Below, one piece after another: positions 1 to 5,106 of a DNA stretch of 5,106 bases. The stretch is from Elusimicrobiota bacterium (GTDB lineage Bacteria; Elusimicrobiota; Endomicrobiia; Endomicrobiales; Endomicrobiaceae). The DNA lies in NCBI GenBank assembly GCA_031256695.1, contig JAIRQB010000063.1:1-5106 (forward strand). Direction: 5' to 3'. The position numbers were made by a program, and so were the translations under genes. Each line of letters begins with the position of its first letter. The first letter of the stretch is position 1. The notes beneath the pieces were generated by a model. That model saw only the letters and a list, made by a program, of their open reading frames with translations, made no database searches and was not told where the DNA came from.

Positions 1-546
1 ATTTGCGCTGAAAAATTAAAAGGATATATCAAAGATATAGAGAGGAAAAAAATAGTGGCAGTTTGCGGAGCGGGAAATAATGGCGGCGACGGTTTTGTCT
101 GCGCCCGTTATCTTATAAATGAAGGTTTAAATGTTAAGACAATTTTAATTAGAGATGAAAAAGATATTAAAGGCGATGCGAAAATAAATTTTGAAATCCT
201 AAAAAAGTTAAACGCCGTTATTTCTAAAAATCAGCAAGATATTTTAGAAGCAGACATCATAATAGACGCTATTTTAGGGACGGGCATTAGAGGCGAAATA
301 AGCGCTAAAGCGTCAGGCGCAATTCAAAAAATAAATCTTTCCAAGTCTTTTGTTTTGTCAATAGATATTCCCTCAGGCATAGACAGCGATAGCGGAGATA
401 TTTTAGGCTCTGCTGTTTTAGCCAATCTCACCGTCGCTTTGGCTTTGCCTAAACTTGCCTTCAAAAAGCCGCTTGCAAATTTTGGAAAAGTTGAAATAGC
501 AGACATCGGCATACCGCGTCAAGCGATAGAAATAATCAAGCGTTAA
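1..546 (+). CDS. nnrE: NAD(P)H-hydrate epimerase, YjeF N-terminal domain (5' truncated by window edge)
   Basis: The reading frame is open from base 1 to the TAA at 544-546 (181 residues visible), so the gene starts upstream; the GTG at 55 lies inside the domain and is not the real start. The family epimerises the R and S forms of damaged NAD(P)HX so that a partner dehydratase can repair them. Visible signatures, counted from the first codon of the window: the GAGNNGGDGF nucleotide/K+-binding loop at residues 23-32, IIDAILGTGIRG in the middle, and the SIDIPSGIDSDSG motif, followed by the LANLTVALALPKLAF segment typical of the family. About 35-45 N-terminal residues should be missing. The protein ends right after this domain (GIPRQAIEIIKR), so it is a stand-alone epimerase and not the two-domain fusion with the ADP/ATP-dependent dehydratase (NnrD) found in many bacteria. 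The family assignment is strong; the upstream context is unseen. Confidence 0.93.
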   Translation: MCAEKLKGYIKDIERKKIVAVCGAGNNGGDGFVCARYLINEGLNVKTILIRDEKDIKGDAKINFEILKKLNAVISKNQQDILEADIIIDAILGTGIRGEISAKASGAIQKINLSKSFVLSIDIPSGIDSDSGDILGSAVLANLTVALALPKLAFKKPLANFGKVEIADIGIPRQAIEIIKR

Positions 547-571
547 AAATAGCGGATGTTTCCGCTGTTTT
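546..571 (+). terminator. Small hairpin after nnrE, possible weak intrinsic terminator
   Basis: The perfect inverted repeat AGCGGA-TGTT-TCCGCT (551-566) begins just after the nnrE stop codon. The flanking A-run (546-549) can extend the stem by pairing with the T-run at 568-571, with one T-G wobble between. The U-tract is short (GTTTTAGATTTC) and the GC stem is only six base pairs, so termination would be weak. Because A and T runs flank both sides, it could act in either direction. It separates nnrE from thyX. Confidence 0.4.
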
Positions 572-596
572 AGATTTCATAAAAAATAAAACAATA

Positions 597-602
597 TGGA
601 GG
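597..602 (+). promoter_or_regulatory. Ribosome binding site that fixes the thyX start
   Basis: TGGAGG lies five bases before the ATG at 608. An in-frame ATG at 596 overlaps this motif and has only AT-rich sequence upstream of it, so 608 is the better start. Confidence 0.8.
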
Positions 603-607
603 CAAAA

Positions 608-1225
608 ATGAAAATAATAAGTCCGTCTTTTACAATCAGCAATCCTTTAGAAGAAATAGAGATATTAAAGAGGATAGAAGCGGCAGGCAGGCTCTGCTAT
701 AAAAGCGAACATAAAATTAACGAGGACTCCGCCTATAAATTTGTTCAAAACATTATAGCCAGAGGGCACGAATCGGTATTAGAACACGAAAAGATAACCG
801 CAGTTATAATTTGCGACAGAGGCGTCTCGCATGAGATAGTTAGACATAGAATTGCAAGTTATAGCCAAGAAAGCACAAGATATTGCAATTATACGGGCGA
901 AAAATTCAACAAAGAATTGACTTTTATCAAGCCGGTTTTTTGGAAAGAAGACAGCAAACTCTATGGAATATGGGAAAAAGAAATGCGCTCTATTGAAAAT
1001 GCTTATTTTGAAATGATAGAAAACAAAGCCTCTCCCCAAGAGGCAAGGAGCATTTTGCCAAATAGTTTAAAGACGGAGATTGCCGCTACTATGAATATCA
1101 GGCAATGGCGGCATTTTCTTAAATTGAGAACAGCGCCCGCTTCTCATCCTCAAATGATAGAAATCGCCTCTCAAATTCTTACAAAATTCAAATCTCTCTA
1201 TCCCGTTTTGTTCGGAGATATATAA
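608..1225 (+). CDS. thyX: Flavin-dependent thymidylate synthase ThyX
   Basis: The enzyme makes dTMP from dUMP using methylene-tetrahydrofolate, FAD and NAD(P)H; it acts in the cytoplasm, normally as a homotetramer, and replaces ThyA. The 205-residue product shows the full family signature: GHESVLEH (residues 53-60), the ThyX motif RHRIASYSQESTRY (79-92, fitting RHRx7S with the serine at 89), PQEARSILPNSLKTE (143-157), and NIRQWRHFLKLRT (163-175) whose arginines belong to the substrate site in this family. It ends with the usual HPQM-type C-terminal helix. The length is slightly short for a family mostly of 210-250 residues, but nothing essential appears to be missing. The start at 608 is chosen because of the TGGAGG motif five bases upstream; starting at 596 would add MEAK. 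It lies 61 bases after nnrE and 70 before ruvX, so it may be its own transcription unit or read from upstream. No frame defects were seen. Confidence 0.97.
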   Translation: MKIISPSFTISNPLEEIEILKRIEAAGRLCYKSEHKINEDSAYKFVQNIIARGHESVLEHEKITAVIICDRGVSHEIVRHRIASYSQESTRYCNYTGEKFNKELTFIKPVFWKEDSKLYGIWEKEMRSIENAYFEMIENKASPQEARSILPNSLKTEIAATMNIRQWRHFLKLRTAPASHPQMIEIASQILTKFKSLYPVLFGDI

Positions 1226-1255
1226 AAACGTTTAAAATGTCCCGTCCGCTTTTTT

Positions 1256-1264
1256 TGATACAAT
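1256..1264 (+). promoter_or_regulatory. Candidate extended -10 promoter for the ruvX-to-nifS operon
   Basis: TG-A-TACAAT matches the extended -10 pattern TGnTATAAT with five of six core bases. It follows a seven-base T-run (1250-1256). A start site near 1271 would leave a leader of about 25 bases holding the AAAAAAGGA ribosome binding site (1282-1290) before the ATG at 1296. There is no good -35 at 16-18 bases spacing (about 1235-1242 reads AAATGTCC), which extended -10 promoters can tolerate. Called by eye only. Confidence 0.4.
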
Positions 1265-1295
1265 CCCGCAAATTTCTCTCTAAAAAAGGATTTTT

Positions 1296-1721
1296 ATGAA
1301 TTACAGAATTATGGGAATTGATTATGGACTAAAAAAAATAGGCGTGGCATTGAGCGATACTATGGGGATAATAGCCAGCCCTTTCTCAACAATTGAAAAT
1401 ACAAATTCCCAAGCGTCAATCAAAGAGATTTTAAAACTCGTCGCTGAAAACAATGTAGGAGAAATAGCAGTGGGAATGCCGCTCAATATGGACGGAAGCG
1501 AAAGCAGTATGTCTTGCGCCGTCAGAGAATTTATAAAAAGATTAAAGGAAAACTCCGCCCTTCCCGTCGTTGAAATAGACGAGAGGCTTACTACGAGCCA
1601 GACTGACAGAATGCTGATAGAGGAAGCCGATATTTCGCGCGCTGAGAGAAAAAAAGCCAGAGACAAAATAGCGGCTTCTTTGATTTTGAGAGTTTATTTG
1701 GAGAGAAAATGCATTTCATAG
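1296..1721 (+). CDS. ruvX: RuvX/YqgF family, pre-16S rRNA nuclease / Holliday junction resolvase-like
   Basis: The family has an RNase H-like fold; members act in 5'-end maturation of 16S rRNA and have been proposed to be Holliday junction resolvases. The 141-residue length is the normal size. Visible motifs: GIDYGLKKIGVALSD (residues 7-21) with the first catalytic aspartate D9, VGMPLNMDGSES (59-70), EIDERLTT (93-100) with acidic E96, and ARDKIAASLIL (121-131) with D123; together these give the expected acidic triad. The start at 1296 has AAAGGA upstream with a five-base spacer; the internal ATG at M6 abuts the first motif and is less likely. It is the first gene of a tight six-gene run, and its last 13 bases overlap the next gene, which has its own GGAGAG site inside ruvX (1700-1705). 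No oddities were seen in the product. Confidence 0.95.
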   Translation: MNYRIMGIDYGLKKIGVALSDTMGIIASPFSTIENTNSQASIKEILKLVAENNVGEIAVGMPLNMDGSESSMSCAVREFIKRLKENSALPVVEIDERLTTSQTDRMLIEEADISRAERKKARDKIAASLILRVYLERKCIS

Positions 1722-2206
1722 CGGACGGATATAATATAATCAATTCAGACCCAATTTTTTCAGCATCTACTCTTGAAGGCAGACGGAATAAATTGTTTGA
1801 ATTCATTTTAAACAAGCGTCCGCACGGAAGTTTAAACAACACTATAGCCGTTGTTTTTGATTTCAAAGGGGATAATCCGTATCAGATAGGCGGGTGGAAT
1901 AGAAGTTTTTATAAAGAGATAGAAGTAATTTTTAGCGGCGGACGGGAAATTGCCGACGACATAATAACGGAACTCGTTGACAATGCCAAAAACCCTTCGC
2001 AAATCACAGTGGTCACAAATGACAAAGGAATTTGGCGCAGAATCGGCGGCAGCGGCGCTAAGCGCATAAATGTTGAGGATTTCATTTCCAAAGGAAACGG
2101 CTCAAAAAACAAAAAAATTGCCGAGTATGCCGTCAAAGCGGCTTTCGCAAATAAAGACAAAATAAACGAGGAGTTTGAAAAATTATGGCTTTCAAAACAA
2201 AAGTAA
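1709..2206 (+). CDS. YacP-like NYN/PIN-fold ribonuclease family protein
   Basis: The 165-residue protein looks like the YacP (Rae1-type) branch of the NYN domain, a PIN-like metal-dependent RNase fold. Evidence is the N-terminal IADGYNIIN strand (residues 4-12, acidic D6 and N9), IAVVFDFKGD (46-55), VIFSGGREIADDIITELV (73-90) with the acidic pair D83/D84, and ITVVTNDKGIW (99-109) with D105, in the order expected for the family. In Bacillus subtilis the homologue is a ribosome-associated endoribonuclease; the substrate here is unknown and that function is carried over by family only. It overlaps ruvX by 13 bases and mltG by 22, which suggests translational coupling. The C-terminal 40 residues are basic and helical-looking (KNKKIAEYAVKAAFANK). 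The B. subtilis gene sits elsewhere, next to an rRNA methyltransferase gene, so this placement between ruvX and mltG is not the familiar one. Confidence 0.86.
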   Translation: MHFIADGYNIINSDPIFSASTLEGRRNKLFEFILNKRPHGSLNNTIAVVFDFKGDNPYQIGGWNRSFYKEIEVIFSGGREIADDIITELVDNAKNPSQITVVTNDKGIWRRIGGSGAKRINVEDFISKGNGSKNKKIAEYAVKAAFANKDKINEEFEKLWLSKQK

Positions 2207-3168
2207 AAATAGTTTGCGCGCTTTTTCTTATCTTGCCCGTATCGTTTGGAATATGGTATTTTTCTCTCTCAAAAGAGAAAGTCCGCGTAGCGGTGCAAAA
2301 AGGCGACAGCGCTTCAAAGACAGCGCAGCAATTAAAAGATAAAGATTTGATTTATTCAAAAAATCTTTTTTTGGCTTTGACAAGAATCACAGGCTCGTCT
2401 TCAAAAATTAAGGCGGGAGTCTATCAGTTCAGCCAGAGAAACACAGTATTTGGAATTTGGAGCGATTTAATCACTCCGCCTCTTGACGTTTTGAGAATTA
2501 CCGTTCCCGAAGGAAGCACGGCAAAACAAATAAGCGAAATTATGGAATCCAAACTTGAAAATTTCAATAAAGAAAAGTTTCTATCCGCAGTTCAAGAACA
2601 GAATTTAGAAGGATATTTAATGCCCGAGACTTATTTCTTAAATCCCGGAGCAGACGAGAAAGACATTGTAAAAATGATGAAGGCTGAATTTGATAAAAAA
2701 GTCACTGATGAAATGTATGCGCGAGCGCGCGAGATAGGTTTTTCTATGAAAAATGTCATAACGCTTGCCTCAATAATAGAGAAGGAAGCGATGAAAGACG
2801 AGGAACGTCCTATTATTTCTTCTGTATTTCACAATAGGCTGAGGCAGATGGTTAAACTGGAATCTTGCGCCACAGTCTTATACGCTATGGGGATTGTAAA
2901 GCCGCATTTGACCAATGAGGATATTAAATTCAATTCTCCTTATAATACCTATTTGCATTCAGGACTTCCGCCAGGACCTATCGCAAATCCCGGCATCCGC
3001 TCCATAGAGGCTGCTCTCTATCCCGCTTCAACAGATAAACTCTTTTTTGTAGCCGATGGCGATGGCGGACACCTTTTCGCAAACGGCTTCAAACAGCACG
3101 CTGAAAACAGGAAAATCGTTTCAGAAAATACAAGAGCAAAAAAGAGCGGCAAGACGAGGAAGAGATAA
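2185..3168 (+). CDS. mltG: Endolytic murein transglycosylase MltG (YceG-like)
   Basis: MltG is an inner-membrane lytic transglycosylase that cleaves nascent glycan strands and so sets peptidoglycan chain length. The 327-residue product has a basic N-terminus, a single membrane segment at about residues 8-27, then a LysM-like region (about 32-120, including ITVPEGSTAKQISEIM) and the catalytic domain. Family motifs seen: LEGYLMPETYFL (141-152), LASIIEKEA (194-202) with the E199/E201 pair that contains the catalytic glutamate, SVFHNRL (213-219), LESCATVLYAMG (225-236), SPYNTYLHSGLPPGPIANPG (251-270) and FVADGDGGHLFANGF (288-302). The tail (about 317-327) is strongly basic (KKSGKTRKR). The start ATG at 2185 lies inside the yacP-like gene; the GAGGAG at 2168-2173 is 11 bases away, a rather long spacing. 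It is complete, and only five bases separate it from the next gene. Confidence 0.96.
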   Translation: MAFKTKVKIVCALFLILPVSFGIWYFSLSKEKVRVAVQKGDSASKTAQQLKDKDLIYSKNLFLALTRITGSSSKIKAGVYQFSQRNTVFGIWSDLITPPLDVLRITVPEGSTAKQISEIMESKLENFNKEKFLSAVQEQNLEGYLMPETYFLNPGADEKDIVKMMKAEFDKKVTDEMYARAREIGFSMKNVITLASIIEKEAMKDEERPIISSVFHNRLRQMVKLESCATVLYAMGIVKPHLTNEDIKFNSPYNTYLHSGLPPGPIANPGIRSIEAALYPASTDKLFFVADGDGGHLFANGFKQHAENRKIVSENTRAKKSGKTRKR

Positions 3169-3173
3169 AAAAT

Positions 3174-3587
3174 ATGAATCTCATTGAAAGATTTCAAGAC
3201 GAACTTTATTCTCTGGCTTTAAGCCTCACATATGATGCAGAAATATCCAAAAAGGCGGCATTGGATGCATTTGAAAAAACGCTGCCCGCATCAAGCGGGG
3301 ATTTTTCGCGCATAAAAGCCGAACTTTTTAAAAATATGCTCTCGGAATTGGGTTTTTTTGACATAAAGAAAAACAATAGCCAAGCGGCGGATATAGTAAG
3401 CCTCATAAAAAAGAGTTTGCCTCTCTTTGACAAAAAAACTTTCGTCTTAAAATATGAATTCAATGTCTCGGTAGCCGACATATCTTATATTTTAGGCGTC
3501 CCGGACATTAAAGTGAAAAAATCGCTTTTGGCAAGCGTTAGAAAAGTGATGAGAAAAATGAAGGAGGATAAAGATGACTTGCGATGA
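3174..3587 (+). CDS. Divergent ECF-type sigma-70-like protein with degenerate region 2
   Basis: This 137-residue protein has the layout of a small sigma-70 family factor. Residues 8-37 (ELYSLALSLTYDAEISKKAA and following) resemble region 2.1-2.2, and residues 82-128 resemble region 4, with KKTFVLKYEFNVSVADISYI (87-106) and LGVPDIKVKKSLLASVRKVM (107-126) forming the helix-turn-helix. Normal ECF factors are about 160-200 residues; here the part matching regions 2.3-2.4 (about 43-62) is short and lacks the usual tryptophan/aromatic and arginine-rich residues that melt and read the -10 element. It may therefore be a highly diverged sigma factor or a DNA-binding regulator derived from one. A purine-rich GAGGAAGAG (3156-3164), inside the end of mltG, precedes the ATG. 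Its last 14 bases overlap a zinc-finger gene, the classic sigma/anti-sigma order. Fold assignment is fairly confident; promoter recognition is inference. Confidence 0.7.
   Translation: MNLIERFQDELYSLALSLTYDAEISKKAALDAFEKTLPASSGDFSRIKAELFKNMLSELGFFDIKKNNSQAADIVSLIKKSLPLFDKKTFVLKYEFNVSVADISYILGVPDIKVKKSLLASVRKVMRKMKEDKDDLR
3561..3567 (+). promoter_or_regulatory. Strong ribosome binding site inside the sigma-like gene
   Basis: AAGGAGG is a perfect Shine-Dalgarno core six bases before the ATG at 3574. It is the best site in the window and supports the 71-residue zinc-finger gene as a real, well-translated gene, possibly made in excess over the sigma-like protein. Confidence 0.8.
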
Positions 3588-3789
3588 ATTAACAAATGAA
3601 ATAATTCTTTACTATTCAAATGAACTCCCGCCTGAAAAAGTTGAAGAGTATAAGAGACATACTATGATTTGCCGTCAATGCGCGAGATTTTCTTTTGACA
3701 TCAGGGAAGCAATTCAATACATACAAGATTATTCCCCAAAAATTGAGAAAATAGATTTGTTGTTAGAAGACGATAAGGGGTCAAAATGA
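3574..3789 (+). CDS. Small soluble zinc-finger protein, putative anti-sigma factor
   Basis: This 71-residue protein starts MTCDELTNEIILYYSNELPP and carries HTMICRQC (residues 29-36), the Hx3Cx2C core of the zinc-binding anti-sigma (ZAS/mini zinc finger) domain; C3 could supply a further ligand. The residues between match the helical scaffold of that domain, which normally clamps a partner sigma factor and in some members senses thiol oxidation by losing zinc. After the finger there is one further helix and an acidic end (LLLEDDKGSK); no membrane segment follows, so the protein should be cytoplasmic. The ATG overlaps the upstream sigma-like gene by 14 bases and has a perfect AAGGAGG. Its TGA overlaps the nifS-type ATG as ATGA. 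The zinc-finger class is well supported; pairing with the upstream gene product is inferred from gene order, and redox sensing is only a possibility. Confidence 0.77.
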   Translation: MTCDELTNEIILYYSNELPPEKVEEYKRHTMICRQCARFSFDIREAIQYIQDYSPKIEKIDLLLEDDKGSK

Positions 3790-4958
3790 AAGTTTATTTA
3801 GACAATAGCGCCACTACAGCCGTTGATACGGATGTGATAAATGAAATGCTTCCTCTTTTCTCTTTGTTTTACGGAAACGCTTCAAGTTTCCACTCCTACG
3901 GCAGACAGGCGAAGAAAATTTTAGAGGACAGCCGTCAAAAAACAGCCTCTTTTATAAAAGCGGATGCCGACGAAATAATTTTTACAGGTTGCGGAACAGA
4001 AGCCGATAATATAGCGTTATTCGGCGCTCTGGACGCTATCGGCTCAAAAGGGCGCATAATTACCACAAAAATAGAGCATCACGCCGTCTTGCATTCTTTT
4101 AAGCGTCTTGAAAATTTAGGATATGAAGCCGTTTATTTAAATGCCGATAAAAATGGAGTCATTTCTCTTGACGAATTGAAAAATTCAATAACGGACAACA
4201 CTCTTCTTGTAAGCATAATGCACGCAAATAATGAAATGGGCGCCATAGAGCCGATAAAAGAAGCGGCGCAAATTATCTCTGAAATAAACAAAACGAGAAA
4301 AGAAAAAATTGTTTTTCATATGGATGCCGTTCAAACTGCGGGCAAAATTCCGATAGATGTCAAGGATTTGGGCATAGATTTGCTCGCTATGTCGGCGCAT
4401 AAATTCAATGGACCAAAAGGCATAGGCGCTCTTTATGTAAAAAGCGGAACAAAAATATCCCCCGTAATGTTCGGCGGACATCATGAGAACAATTTAAGAC
4501 CAGGCACTGAAAATGTCCCTTATATAGCTGGTCTTGCCAAGGCGCTTGAGGTCAATATAAACAATATAGATGAGAATTATAAATCTGCGGCGCTTTTAAA
4601 AGACAAATTGCAAAGCGGCATATTAAAAAGCATACCCGACATTTCCATCAACGGAGATTCCAAAACAAATCTGCCTTATATTTTAAATGCCGGCTTTAAT
4701 TATATTGAAGGAGAGGCTCTGCTTTTGAAGTTGGATATGGCGGGTATTGCGGTTTCAACGGGGTCGGCATGCGCATCCGGCAGTTCAGAGCCGTCGCACG
4801 TTTTATCCGCTATGGGGATAGACCCTGTTTCAGCCCAAGGCGCTATCCGTTTTTCCTTTAATCATTGCAATACTGAAAAAGAAATAGATTATGTTTTAGA
4901 AGTCTTGCCTAAAATTGTTGAAGAATTGAGAAAAATGTCTCCGCTGAAAAAAGTTTAA
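3786..4958 (+). CDS. Cysteine desulfurase, NifS/IscS type (class I)
   Basis: This PLP enzyme takes sulfur from cysteine, leaving alanine, and passes it as a persulfide to Fe-S cluster scaffolds or tRNA thiolation enzymes. The 390-residue length is typical. Key features: YLDNSATT (residues 4-11), FTGCGTEADN (66-75), IEHHAV (96-101) whose first histidine stacks on PLP, MHANNEMGAIEP (145-156), HMDAVQTAGKIPID (178-191) with D180 and Q183, SAHKFNGPKGIGALY (203-217) with the PLP lysine K206, RPGTENV (238-244), and the sulfur-carrying loop STGSACASGSSEPSHVL (324-340) with catalytic C329. It is therefore likely an active enzyme. The ATG overlaps the zinc-finger gene's stop (ATGA), with AAGGGG five bases before it. 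No IscU scaffold, MnmA or IscR gene is visible in the window, so I leave the nifS/iscS name open. Confidence 0.97.
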   Translation: MKVYLDNSATTAVDTDVINEMLPLFSLFYGNASSFHSYGRQAKKILEDSRQKTASFIKADADEIIFTGCGTEADNIALFGALDAIGSKGRIITTKIEHHAVLHSFKRLENLGYEAVYLNADKNGVISLDELKNSITDNTLLVSIMHANNEMGAIEPIKEAAQIISEINKTRKEKIVFHMDAVQTAGKIPIDVKDLGIDLLAMSAHKFNGPKGIGALYVKSGTKISPVMFGGHHENNLRPGTENVPYIAGLAKALEVNINNIDENYKSAALLKDKLQSGILKSIPDISINGDSKTNLPYILNAGFNYIEGEALLLKLDMAGIAVSTGSACASGSSEPSHVLSAMGIDPVSAQGAIRFSFNHCNTEKEIDYVLEVLPKIVEELRKMSPLKKV

Positions 4959-5106
4959 AAACCAATCAAAAAACTGCCAAAAAATCCATCCGTTTATCGC
5001 AATCAAATCAAGACGGAAGTTTTGAAAATCATAACTTTAACTCTATGAGTTTATACATTTTGGAAAGTTTTAAAATAAAGAGACAGCAAGCGAAATCTCA
5101 AGTAAA
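4959..5106. other. AT-rich tail without a convincing gene
   Basis: These 148 bases after the cysteine desulfurase hold no clear terminator and no recognisable gene. The frame that starts after the TGA at 4919-4921 stays open to the window edge; its only ATG is at 5045 (MSLYILESFKIKRQQAKSQV) and has no good ribosome binding site. A 5-base-pair stem around 5039-5051 (AACTC-TAT-GAGTT) is too weak to call. Confidence 0.5.

Noticed and set aside
55..57. GTG at 55 as the start of nnrE
   Set aside because: The frame is open to base 1, and the GTG codes the strand just before the conserved GAGNNGGDG loop, so the start must lie before the window.
596..607. Upstream in-frame ATG for thyX at 596
   Set aside because: It overlaps the TGGAGG that serves the ATG at 608 and has no ribosome binding site of its own.
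1226..1256. Possible thyX terminator before the T7 tract
   Set aside because: The only pairing (ACGTT with AATGT around a 3-base loop, 1228-1240) is weak, includes a G-U pair, and is separated from the T-run by ten unpaired bases.
1725..1740. TATAAT-like string near the start of the yacP-type gene
   Set aside because: It codes the conserved DGYNIIN motif and lies within an overlapping operon, with no matching -35 that I could see.
1241..1946. Inverted repeat CCCGTCCGC (1241-1249) against GCGGACGGG (1938-1946)
   Set aside because: Only nine bases, about 690 bases apart, with the second copy inside coding sequence; most likely chance.
4185..4484. Minus-strand open frame of 99 codons inside the cysteine desulfurase gene
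   Set aside because: It lies antisense to highly conserved coding sequence and its translation shows no recognisable domain; it is a shadow frame. Other minus-strand frames in the window are of the same kind.
5023..5057. Promoter-like TTGAAA (5023) and TATACA (5052)
   Set aside because: The spacing of 23 bases is too long for a normal promoter, and no gene start is confirmed downstream.

Overview
The window carries eight protein-coding genes, all on the + strand, in AT-rich DNA with Shine-Dalgarno-type ribosome binding sites and standard stop codons (TGA ends two genes, so the code is standard). The genes are ordinary bacterial housekeeping types plus one small regulatory-looking pair. The host is a low-GC bacterium with peptidoglycan that uses FAD-dependent thymidylate synthase (ThyX). 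I cannot name the lineage with confidence. My weak impression from the gene mix and base composition is an Elusimicrobiota/Endomicrobia-like or similar gut or anaerobic bacterium, but no gene here proves it.

Layout: (1) Positions 1-546 hold the 3' part of nnrE (NAD(P)HX epimerase), cut by the left edge. A small hairpin sits directly after its stop. (2) thyX follows at 608-1225 as a separate small unit. (3) A 70-base gap after thyX contains an extended -10 promoter candidate (TGaTACAAT). (4) From 1296 to 4958 six genes run head to tail with overlaps or a 5-base gap: ruvX, a YacP-type NYN-domain nuclease gene, mltG, a degenerate ECF sigma-like gene, a 71-residue zinc-finger anti-sigma-like gene, and a nifS/iscS-type cysteine desulfurase gene. 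The overlaps (13, 22, 14 and 4 bases) and the 5-base gap point to a single, translationally coupled operon. (5) The last 148 bases have no convincing gene, only an open frame running off the right edge.

How the genes may work together: ruvX (pre-16S rRNA maturation/resolvase-like) and mltG (peptidoglycan glycan-strand terminase) are frequent neighbours in bacteria; here a second nuclease gene sits between them. The most interesting part is the sigma-like/zinc-finger pair joined by a 14-base overlap and followed by a cysteine desulfurase whose start codon overlaps the zinc-finger gene's stop. This arrangement would fit a thiol-, zinc- or Fe-S-responsive regulatory circuit, but that role is inference. 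No CRISPR array, tRNA, rRNA, insertion sequence or phage gene was seen.
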